Of a stretch of 5,494 nt of DNA, positions 1-5,494 are shown piece by piece. The stretch's first letter is position 1. Each line of letters starts with the position of its first letter. The notes under the pieces were generated by a model. The model had not been told where the DNA came from and searched no databases. It saw only the letters and a program-made list of their open reading frames with translations. Both the position numbers and the translations under genes were made by a program. This DNA is from an uncultured bacterium (GTDB lineage: Bacteria > Planctomycetota > UBA1135 > GCA-002686595), in assembly GCA_913058555.1 (NCBI GenBank), contig CAJXRJ010000520.1, forward strand, positions 1 to 5,494. Reading direction: 5' to 3'.

Positions 1-47
1 GAGATCATGCCTAGTCTCGTGGGCTCGGAGATGTGTATAAGAGACAG
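1..47 (+). other. Nextera i7 adapter contamination, left contig end
   Basis: This is not biological sequence. Reading inward, it is the end of the flow-cell sequence (gagat, 1-5), an 8-base index CATGCCTA (6-13; TAGGCATG when read from the other strand), the adapter arm GTCTCGTGGGCTCGG (14-28) and the 19-bp Tn5 mosaic end (29-47). The same block occurs inverted at 5447-5494, giving the contig an apparent terminal inverted repeat. Genuine insert begins at 48. The arrangement fits assembly of untrimmed short-fragment reads that ran through the insert into the i7 adapter. Any protein call crossing 47/48 gains an artificial tail; on the minus strand that tail reads CLLYTSPSPRD. Confidence 0.98.
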
Positions 48-1531
48 CTAGGGGACTTCTTCTTCGGTGGCTTGGAAAGGCGACTTACCTTGCGGTAGGC
101 CTTCATGTACTCGCGTCCGCTTTCGGCCCACGAGAAGTCCTCTTCCATGCACCGCTTCGTCACGACCTTCCAGTCCGTTGGCTTCTTGAAGAGCGCGCGT
201 CCGCGATCGATCGCGTCCACGAGGGAGCCTGAGTCGTAGCCGCCGAAGAGCAGGCCGGTGCCTTTCTTCGGGGAGGCGGTCAGATCGATCAGGGTGTCCT
301 CCAGGCCGCTATGGGCGTAGGCCACTGGCACGACGCCGTAACGCATGGCGATGGCCGAGAGCGCGTTCGTCGCGTGGTAGTGACCGGGCAGCAGGACCAT
401 GTCCGCCCCCGCGAGGAGGGTGTGCGCCGTGGCCACGTCGTACTTGTCGATCACGCGGCAGCGCCCGACGAACGTCTGCTCAATCGTGTGCAGTCGCTCG
501 ATGATCTCCGAGGGGCCTGGGCCCATCAGGACGAGTTCGACGCCGCGCTCGAGAATCGGAGTGAGCGACTCGGCCAGGATGTCGAAACCGCTGTCGGCGT
601 CGAATCGACCGATGATGGCGAGGAGCGGGATCTTCGACCCCTCTTCGAGTTTCAGGCCCGTTTGCAACGCGGTCTTGCACTTGCGCTTGCTCGCGAAGTC
701 CTTGTCCTCAGACGTGAAGTTCTGGGCCAAGAGGGGATCGGTCGCGGGGTCCCAGTTGCGGTAGTCGATACCGCTTTGGACCCCGATGATGTCGGATTCC
801 CGGCGGCGGAAGGTCTCTTCCATGCCGTCCCCGCGGTCGGAGGTGGCGAACTGCTTGGCCTTGCTGGGAGAGCCGGCGCCGACGAGCGTCGAGAACTCAA
901 CCCCTGCCTTCAGGTAGTTGACACGTCCGCCGAGCTCGATGCCTTCGATCGATTTGAAGTACGAGTGGGGGACGCCGATCTTGGGCAGGATCTCGCGCTC
1001 GAAGGAACCCTGCATCGCAAGGTTCTGGATCGCGAAGAACGTGCCGGGCTTGGCGCCGGGGTGGTCCCCGCCTTTGTATTCCAACTTCTGAACCAGTGGG
1101 ATCAGTCCCGTCGTCCAGTCGAAGCAGTGGATGACGTCCGGAGTGAACGCCAAGGGCCCAAAGCCCTCGAGCACCGCCCGAGCGAAGATCGCATAGCGGC
1201 GCCAGTTGTCTGCGTAGGGCCCGTTCTCGTCGCCATAGGGATGGCGGGATCTGAACAGTTCCTTGTGGTCGATGAGGTGAACCGTGAGCCCGTTCACGTA
1301 TCCGGTCCGGATCGTAATCGGGGTTCTCGTGTCACCATCACGGATCCTCAGGAGCGCGCTCTCTTCGAGCGGCCCGAGGGAATCAGTGTCGATGTCACGG
1401 CAATGGGGCAGGAACACACGAACATCCGCGCCCAACGCCTGCAGCGTGCGAGGGAGCTGCTCGGCAATGTCGGACAATTGAGTCCGGCGGACGAGCGAGT
1501 GGAGTTCGGGGGTCGCGAAGGCGATCTTCAC
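48..1531 (-). CDS. Glycogen synthase-like GT5 protein with degenerate active site, C-terminus cut by contig end
   Basis: Two-domain GT-B glycosyltransferase related to bacterial ADP-glucose glycogen synthase (GlgA). About 494 genuine residues are present against 477 in E. coli GlgA, so only a short tail is missing at the contig edge. The start is a GTG at 1529-1531, which puts KIAFATPEL in register with the GlgA N-terminus; no clear ribosome binding site precedes it. GlgA-like landmarks include LPHCRDI (41-47), DVIHCFDW (132-139), the NLAMQG region (170-175), NYLKAG (205-210), GIDYRNWDP (254-262), IIGRFDADSGFD (306-317), GADMVLLP (375-382), GLEDT (409-413) and FSWAESG (466-472). Compared with E. 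coli GlgA recalled from memory, KTGGL is RRTQL (15-19), His161 is Q169, Asn246 is S253, Lys305 is S314, Glu377 is H386 and Cys379 is T388. Asp137 (D138), Arg300 (R309) and Tyr355 (Y364) remain. The frame is open throughout, so this is not a decayed gene. Normal glycogen synthase activity is doubtful; a binding, scaffolding or altered transferase role is possible. The visible tail is lysine-rich (PPKKKSP). The gene lies 161 bp downstream of the M48 gene on the same strand. Confidence 0.88.
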
Positions 1532-1584
1532 GTCCGAATCGGGGGTCAGGGTCGCGGGACAGGGGGATCCGCGCCCGTTCGGCA

Positions 1585-1601
1585 GTGCCCGGACAGGGCA
1601 C
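1585..1601 (-). repeat. Perfect 6-bp stem hairpin in leader of glycogen synthase-like gene
   Basis: GTGCCC (1585-1590), a 5-nt spacer and GGGCAC (1596-1601) form a perfect inverted repeat. On the minus strand it lies 53 bp upstream of the GTG start codon at 1531, within the likely 5' leader, or it could be part of the 3' end of the M48 transcript. There is no adjacent T-run. A stem this short in GC-rich DNA can arise by chance, so its function is unproven. Confidence 0.4.
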
Positions 1602-1651
1602 GAAGACCTACTCGGCGCGGTTTCTAGGCCCGCACCCTAGGATCATGCCCC

Positions 1652-1673
1652 CTCCTCACCCTAGGGGCAGGAG
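1652..1673. repeat. Imperfect 22-bp palindrome centred on CCCTAGGG
   Basis: The arms CTCCT (1652-1656) and AGGAG (1669-1673) flank the perfect 8-bp palindrome CCCTAGGG (1659-1666); 18 of 22 positions are symmetric. It lies about 20 bp past the M48 stop codon on the minus strand. It could be a transcript-end hairpin lacking a U-tract, or a protein-binding site. The related sequence CACCCTAGG also occurs at 1633-1641, making an exact 9-bp direct repeat with 1657-1665. Confidence 0.45.
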
Positions 1674-1692
1674 TAGGTTGTTTCACTAAGCT

Positions 1693-2571
1693 CTATCGCT
1701 GGAAGGACTTACGTCCGGATGATCCTCGGGATTGCTCGTAGACCGGCAGGACCTCGGGCAGCAAACCCTCGATCTGCTTGATCCGATTCTCGTTGGAGGG
1801 GTGGGTGGAGAGCCACTCCGGCTGCTGGGCGCCGCCGGAGGCATCGCGCATGCGCTGCCAGAATCCCACCGCAGCCCGGGGGTCGTAGCCGGCCTTGGCC
1901 ATATAGAGGAGTCCGCGTCGGTCGGCTTCCAGCTCCGCGTCCCGCCCAAAGGAGAGGTTCAGGAAGTTGGCGCCGAGGTTGCCAGCGGCCAATGCCAGCG
2001 AGCTGCCCCCGTCTTCGCCTCCACCGAGGGCCATGGCGACGATGCCCAGGATCGTTTGCGCGCCCATCTGGCGCGTCATGGCCCGGGTCCCGTGTCGCAG
2101 GGTCGCGTGGGCGATCTCGTGGCCCATGACGACGGCGAGCCCGGTCTCGAAGTCGCCGCTTGCGTCGGACGCCACCGGCAGGATGCCCGTGTAGACCGCC
2201 ATTTTGCCGCCCGGCAGGCACCAAGCGTTGACGAGATCGTCGCGGCGCACGAGCTTGACCTCCCATTCGAAGAGGTCTGCGATCTCGGGGTCGATCTCCT
2301 TCGCGGCGATGACGAGTCGTTCGGTCATCCGAAGAACGGTTTGATAGTCCTGGCCGCTATCGATCGTGCGCTCCTCCTTGAGGAGCTCCGGATAGGCCTG
2401 GGCCCCAAGCACGGGGTCTTGGCTCACCGGGATCAGATTGAGCTGTGAGATCGCGTTGCAGCCGCTGAGGCCGGACATGCTGATTCCGGACAGGGCGACG
2501 AGCGCCAAGGGGGCGCTCCATGACGCACACCGCCGGAATGGCTTGAGGAGCGCGGAGGCTAAATTCTTCAT
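1693..2571 (-). CDS. M48-family zinc metalloprotease, predicted lipoprotein
   Basis: Predicted periplasmic or outer-membrane-anchored metallopeptidase of 292 residues, of the single-domain M48 kind (LoiP/YcaL-like; it lacks the TPR half of BepA). The N-terminus is a lipoprotein signal: basic residues K2, K10, R14 and R15, a hydrophobic stretch around 20-35 and a lipobox LSGC with the lipidated cysteine at 38. The catalytic domain follows: NAWCLPGGKMAVYTGIL (115-131), the zinc motif HEIAH (151-155; ligands H151 and H155, catalytic E152), the third ligand E213 in ELEAD (213-217), and STHP (255-258), whose H257 matches the regulatory or substrate-site histidine of the family. All expected catalytic residues are present, so it should be active. 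Relatives degrade or help mature misassembled envelope proteins; the substrate here is unknown. The ATG at 2569-2571 gives the correct signal peptide start, with only a weak GGA upstream. It is transcribed divergently from gpmI. Confidence 0.93.
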   Translation of the reverse strand: MKNLASALLKPFRRCASWSAPLALVALSGISMSGLSGCNAISQLNLIPVSQDPVLGAQAYPELLKEERTIDSGQDYQTVLRMTERLVIAAKEIDPEIADLFEWEVKLVRRDDLVNAWCLPGGKMAVYTGILPVASDASGDFETGLAVVMGHEIAHATLRHGTRAMTRQMGAQTILGIVAMALGGGEDGGSSLALAAGNLGANFLNLSFGRDAELEADRRGLLYMAKAGYDPRAAVGFWQRMRDASGGAQQPEWLSTHPSNENRIKQIEGLLPEVLPVYEQSRGSSGRKSFQR

Positions 2572-2909
2572 TCGGATCCAGAAGGAGGGGTCGCGCGGGG
2601 CATTGCAGCATTCAGGAGATGACTCAGAGGCCGGTCTCCGTCACGATTCCCGGGGCCCGTGCACCGGTGCCGCTCCGCGTCTCAGAGCGTAACCCGACTG
2701 CACCAGCGCCACGGAACAGAAGTTTGCCGCATTCGAATCGCACTTTTCGCTCCATAGCTGGCTTGCCGAACCTTGGGTGGAACTTCCGCCATGCACGGCG
2801 GTTCGGACGCCTTGTTGCGAAACGAGAGCCGCTTTGGCCCCCGGGGCAAACGCCTGCTGCGTAGCACTGGATTCGCTGCCGCCCATCGCCCAACCGATCT
2901 CCGCCCATT
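2572..2909. other. Divergent intergenic region, M48 gene / gpmI
   Basis: This 338-bp stretch separates two genes transcribed away from each other, so it should contain a promoter for each. I could not pick a -35/-10 pair with adequate spacing on either strand. It includes a more AT-rich patch near 2700-2770, a perfect 10-bp palindrome GCACCGGTGC (2661-2670), a nested inverted repeat (2766-2806) and a near-palindrome with TTTG/CAAA ends (2833-2850). Short open frames cross it, but none has family-like composition or a ribosome binding site. No tRNA or other RNA gene is recognisable. Confidence 0.6.
2766..2806. repeat. Nested inverted repeat in the divergent promoter region
   Basis: The outer arms CCGAACC (2766-2772) and GGTTCGG (2800-2806) are a perfect 7-bp inverted repeat. 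The inner arms CCGCC (2786-2790) and GGCGG (2797-2801) form a second stem with a 6-nt loop. The right arms overlap by two bases, so the two stems would compete in RNA. The element lies about 104-144 bp upstream of the gpmI start. It could be an operator or an alternative leader structure; chance is also possible in GC-rich DNA. Confidence 0.4.
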
Positions 2910-4451
2910 ATGAAGCGCCCTCCCATTGTCCTCCTCGTACTCGACGGCTGGGGCCGTCGTACCCAGACCGAATCCAACGCCATCGCCGAGGGGGCGCCGT
3001 ACTTCCACGACCTCCTGGGCAAGCACCCGAACACGCTGTTGACGGCGTGCGGGAAAGAGGTGGGTCTGCCCCTCGGGGTCATGGGCAACAGCGAGGTCGG
3101 CCATACCAATCTCGGGGCTGGACGGGTCGTCTATCAGGATGTGAGCCGGATCGACAAGTCGATCGAAGACGGGGAGTTCGTTCAGATCCCGGCCTTGCTC
3201 GAAGCCATGGCCCATGTGCGCAAGGGCGGGGGCAAGCTGCACTTTGTGGGGCTCGTGAGCGACGGCATGGTGCATTCCAGCAACCAACATCTTGCACGGC
3301 TCTTGGAGCTCAGCGCGGCCCAGGGACTCGAGCGGGACAACGTCTGCATCCACGCCATCACCGACGGGCGGGACACCCCGCCGCAGTCTGGAATCCACTT
3401 CCTCGACGCCCTCGAGAAGGACTGCGAGCGCGCGGGCGCGGGGCGAATCGTGAGCGTCATCGGGCGCTACTTCGCGATGGATCGCGATAACCGGTGGGAG
3501 CGCATGAAGAAGGCGTACGACCTGTTTGTCCACGGCGTCGGGACGAAGGCGTCGAGTGCGACCGTCGCGCTCGAAGCGTCCTATGCCGCAGGGACGACGG
3601 ACGAGTTCTGCGAGCCCGCGGTGATCGCCGGTGGGGAGGACGCACGGATCGCCAAGGGCGACGCCGTGTTCTTCTTCAACTACCGCGCGGATCGCATGCG
3701 CCAGCTTGTGGATGTCTTCATCCAGCCGAAATTCGACGGCTTCCAGCGCGGCGCGGACGCACCGCTCGACTTGCACATCGCCTCCATGACCCAGTACCGG
3801 GACGACTTCTCGTTCCCGGTGGCTTATCCCTCCACCGATCTTTCTGGCATCTTCCCCGAGCTGATAAGCGCGGCGGGCCTGCGTCAGGAGCGCATCGCTG
3901 AGACCGAGAAGTACGCCCACGTGACGTACTTCTTCTCGGGTGGCAACGAAGCGGAGTACCCCGGCGAGACGCGCACGCTGATCCAAAGCCAGCGCGTGGC
4001 CACGTACGACCTGGCACCGGCCATGAGCGCCGAGGGCATCACCGAAGCGATTCTCAAGAGCCTCGACCGCGGCGAGACCGAGGTCTACATCGTGAACTTC
4101 GCCAACGCGGACATGGTGGGGCACTCGGGCAAGTACGAAGCGGCGGTGGCCGCGGTGAAAACCGTGGACGCGTGCCTCGCGCGCATCGTGCCCGCGGTGC
4201 GCGCGAAGGGCGGTACCCTGGCGATCACCGCCGACCACGGCAACTCCGAGCAGCTCTGGGACGAGGTCAACAACCAACCCCACACGGCGCACACGCTCAA
4301 TCCGGTGCCGTTTGTCCTGATCGGAGAGGGCCTCACTGGCGCGAAGTTGCGTGAGCGCGGCGTGCTCGCGGACGTGGCGCCGACGCTGCTAGAGATCCTG
4401 GACATGGAGAAGCACCCGTCCATGGACGGTGTGTCCTTGATCGCACGCTGA
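2910..4451 (+). CDS. gpmI: 2,3-bisphosphoglycerate-independent phosphoglycerate mutase
   Basis: Cytoplasmic, Mn-dependent enzyme interconverting 3- and 2-phosphoglycerate in lower glycolysis and gluconeogenesis. It belongs to the alkaline phosphatase superfamily. At 513 residues it has the usual family length and is complete. All landmarks are present: LDGWG with metal ligand D12; MGNSEVGH with the catalytic serine S61, which carries the phosphate; LVSDGMVHS with H122; TDGRD (151-155); GRYFAMDRDNRW (185-196); YRADR (258-262), and K334 in ETEKYAHVTYFFSGG. The remaining metal ligands are D401 and H405 in NADMVGHSG, D442 and H443 in ADHGNSEQ, and the histidine of PHTAHT (457-462). The C-terminus DVAPTLLEIL is typical. 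The ATG at 2910 gives MKRPPIVLLVLDGWG, matching family starts, but has no Shine-Dalgarno sequence. Its stop lies 7 bp before asd, which suggests co-transcription. Nothing suggests loss of function. Confidence 0.98.
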   Translation: MKRPPIVLLVLDGWGRRTQTESNAIAEGAPYFHDLLGKHPNTLLTACGKEVGLPLGVMGNSEVGHTNLGAGRVVYQDVSRIDKSIEDGEFVQIPALLEAMAHVRKGGGKLHFVGLVSDGMVHSSNQHLARLLELSAAQGLERDNVCIHAITDGRDTPPQSGIHFLDALEKDCERAGAGRIVSVIGRYFAMDRDNRWERMKKAYDLFVHGVGTKASSATVALEASYAAGTTDEFCEPAVIAGGEDARIAKGDAVFFFNYRADRMRQLVDVFIQPKFDGFQRGADAPLDLHIASMTQYRDDFSFPVAYPSTDLSGIFPELISAAGLRQERIAETEKYAHVTYFFSGGNEAEYPGETRTLIQSQRVATYDLAPAMSAEGITEAILKSLDRGETEVYIVNFANADMVGHSGKYEAAVAAVKTVDACLARIVPAVRAKGGTLAITADHGNSEQLWDEVNNQPHTAHTLNPVPFVLIGEGLTGAKLRERGVLADVAPTLLEILDMEKHPSMDGVSLIAR

Positions 4452-4458
4452 GCCCGCC

Positions 4459-5446
4459 ATGGCCGCCCCAAGCCCCGACTCCGCGCGGATCCCCATCGCT
4501 GTCCTCGGCGCCACCGGCGCCGTGGGGCAGCGATTCTTGACGCTGCTCGCCGGACACCCCGTGTTTGAGTTGGTCTCCCTCGTGGCGTCCTCGCGCAGCG
4601 CAGGCCAAGCCTACGGCGAGGCCGTGACGTGGCGTTTGCCCGGTGAAGTCCCCGCCGCGTTTCGGGACATCGTCGTGACTGCCGCCGGGGACCCGCCCCA
4701 TCCGGGTGTGCGACTGGCGCTTTCCAGCCTCGATTCGTCGGTCGCCAAAGAAACGGAGTCGCGCTACGCGGAGGCTGGCATTTTCGTCGTATCCAATGCC
4801 TCGGCCCACCGCATGAACCCCGGCGTGCCCCTCGTGATCCCCGAGATCAACGCCGATCACCTGGCCCTCACTGGGCACCAGTCTTATCCGGATGGGGGCG
4901 CCCTCGTCTGCAATCCCAACTGCTCGACGATCGGCATGACGCTGGCTCTCGCTCCCTTGGAGCGCGCCTTCGGCATTGAGGCCGTCCAGGTGACCACCCT
5001 GCAAGCCGCTTCCGGCGCCGGCTATCCCGGGGTTTCGGCCATGGACCTGATCGACAACGTCGTTCCGTACATCCCCTCGGAAGAGGAGAAGCTCGCCGAG
5101 GAGCCTGCCAAGATCCTCGGCGCTTTGACTGGCGCATCGATCTCTCCCGCAGGCCTTACCGTCAGCGCACAGTGCTTTCGCGTCCCGGTCACCGACGGCC
5201 ATTCCGCCAGCGTCGCTGTGCGTCTCAAGCGTCCCGCCACCGAGTCCGAGATTCGCGCCGCCTGGGAGGCCTTCGACCAGGACCGCGCCGCTGGCTCGGT
5301 GCGCGCCCTCCAGTACCATGGGTCCTCCGATCGCCCCCAGCCTCGCCTCGACCGCGACGCCGGCGGCGGCATGACCGTGACCCTCGGCCGCCTCCGCCCG
5401 TGTTTGGCCCTTGGTCCAAGCTCCTGGCAGTTCGTCTGCCTGAGTC
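4459..5446 (+). CDS. asd: Aspartate-semialdehyde dehydrogenase (archaeal/eukaryotic type), C-terminus cut by contig end
   Basis: Converts aspartyl phosphate to aspartate semialdehyde with NADPH. This is the branch point to lysine/diaminopimelate, threonine and methionine. I translated it by hand from the ATG at 4459; the first 329 residues are genuine, out of about 350-360 expected. Features: a variable N-terminal extension to about residue 10, the NADP-binding loop GATGAVGQ (17-24), SSRSAG (44-49), catalytic C155 in NPNCST (152-157), QAASGAGYPG (182-191), the EEEKL segment (208-212), and R241 and H248 in RVPVTDGH (241-248). The strings SGAGYPGV and WQFVCLS, where LSHNT would continue, place it in the archaeal/fungal-type family rather than the E. 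coli type. The insert stops after S329 plus one base, a C, as expected for the His codon of LSHN. Read through, the protein would acquire the adapter-coded tail VSYTHLRAHETRHDL, which must be removed. No strong ribosome binding site is seen; translation may be coupled to gpmI. Confidence 0.95.
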
Positions 5447-5494
5447 CTGTCTCTTATACACATCTCCGAGCCCACGAGACTAGGCATGATCTCG
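5447..5494 (-). other. Nextera i7 adapter contamination, right contig end
   Basis: This is the inverted copy of the left-end adapter: 19-bp Tn5 mosaic end CTGTCTCTTATACACATCT (5447-5465), adapter arm CCGAGCCCACGAGAC (5466-5480), index TAGGCATG (5481-5488) and the flow-cell start ATCTCG (5489-5494). Having the same index at both ends shows a single-library artefact and not a biological repeat or transposon end. It is exactly what a read-1 sequence contains after running out of a short insert. The asd frame continues openly into it. Confidence 0.98.

Larger units (their letters stand above)
1532..1692. other. Intergenic region between M48 gene and glycogen synthase-like gene
   Basis: This 161-bp gap separates the M48 stop codon (1693-1695) from the GTG start at 1531, both on the minus strand. 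It holds two inverted repeats (1585-1601 and 1652-1673) and three CTAGG motifs, two of them within an exact 9-bp direct repeat. Neither hairpin is followed by a run of T on the minus strand, so no classical intrinsic terminator can be called. I could not identify a convincing -35/-10 promoter for the downstream gene. No small ORF here resembles a gene. Confidence 0.6.

Noticed and set aside
311..1627. A 438-codon plus-strand open frame opposite the glycogen synthase-like gene
   Set aside because: Low-complexity Arg/Val/Glu/Asp/Gly composition with no motif; explained as the antisense shadow of the conserved minus-strand frame.
1585..1692. Rho-independent terminator after the M48 gene
   Set aside because: Two hairpins exist, but neither is followed by a T-run on the minus strand, so they are reported only as inverted repeats.
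2724..2745. T-arm-like TTCGAATC hinting at a tRNA in the divergent region
   Set aside because: The flanking bases do not pair as a 5-bp T stem on either strand and no acceptor or anticodon arm can be built around it; ATTCGAAT is just a short palindrome.
2619..2864. An 81-codon plus-strand open frame in the intergenic region
   Set aside because: No ribosome binding site, no recognisable domain, Arg/Pro-rich composition, and it overlaps the likely promoter region; not supported as a gene.
2682..4292. A 536-codon open frame antisense to gpmI
   Set aside because: It lies wholly opposite a strongly conserved gpmI, and its composition (rich in Arg, Val, His, Ala, Gly, no recognisable motif) is that of an antisense shadow in GC-rich DNA.
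5397..5446. Possible frameshift near the asd C-terminus, since another frame reads PVFGPWSKLLAV and superficially resembles family sequence
   Set aside because: The original frame gives GRLRPC followed by WQFVCLS, which matches the family segment before HNT, and the last genuine base is a C fitting a His codon. No frameshift is needed.
4333..5487. A 384-codon minus-strand open frame overlapping asd and the end of gpmI
   Set aside because: It begins inside the adapter (MPSLVGSEMCIRDR is adapter-coded) and is antisense to clear ASADH motifs.
1..5494. Terminal inverted repeats suggesting a transposon or linear element
   Set aside because: The repeat is Nextera adapter including a sample index and the Tn5 mosaic end used in library preparation; there is no transposase gene in the insert.

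Overview
The window is one complete assembled contig rather than a slice of a finished genome. Positions 1-47 and 5447-5494 are Illumina Nextera i7-side adapter (transposon mosaic end, adapter arm, index TAGGCATG, start of the flow-cell sequence). Only 48-5446 (5,399 bp) is biological. The first and last genes therefore run off the insert into adapter, and their apparent protein tails are artefacts.

The insert is GC-rich (roughly two thirds by eye), densely coding and bacterial in style. It carries a lipoprotein with a lipobox, a bacterial cofactor-independent phosphoglycerate mutase, a GT5-family glycogen synthase homologue and an aspartate-semialdehyde dehydrogenase of the archaeal/eukaryotic type that also occurs in some bacteria. 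None of the four start codons has a strong Shine-Dalgarno sequence. Together this suggests an uncultured diderm bacterium, perhaps Planctomycetota or a similar lineage. That placement is a weak inference, because no rRNA or marker gene is present.

Layout: (1) 48-1531, minus strand, a glycogen synthase-like protein with its last residues cut off; (2) 1532-1692, a gap with two inverted repeats and a cluster of CTAG sites; (3) 1693-2571, minus strand, an M48-family zinc metalloprotease lipoprotein; (4) 2572-2909, a 338-bp divergent intergenic region that probably holds promoters for both sides and contains a nested inverted repeat; (5) 2910-4451, plus strand, gpmI; (6) 4459-5446, plus strand, asd, 7 bp after gpmI and truncated at the contig end. 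gpmI and asd look like a co-transcribed pair for lower glycolysis and aspartate-family amino acid and diaminopimelate synthesis. The two minus-strand genes have no obvious functional link to each other or to that pair.

The most interesting biology is in the first gene. It aligns over its whole length with bacterial glycogen synthase, but several residues known to be needed for catalysis and ADP-glucose binding are replaced, while the reading frame is intact. It looks like a GT5 pseudoenzyme or a glycosyltransferase with a changed activity. I found no CRISPR array, tRNA, rRNA, insertion sequence or phage gene.
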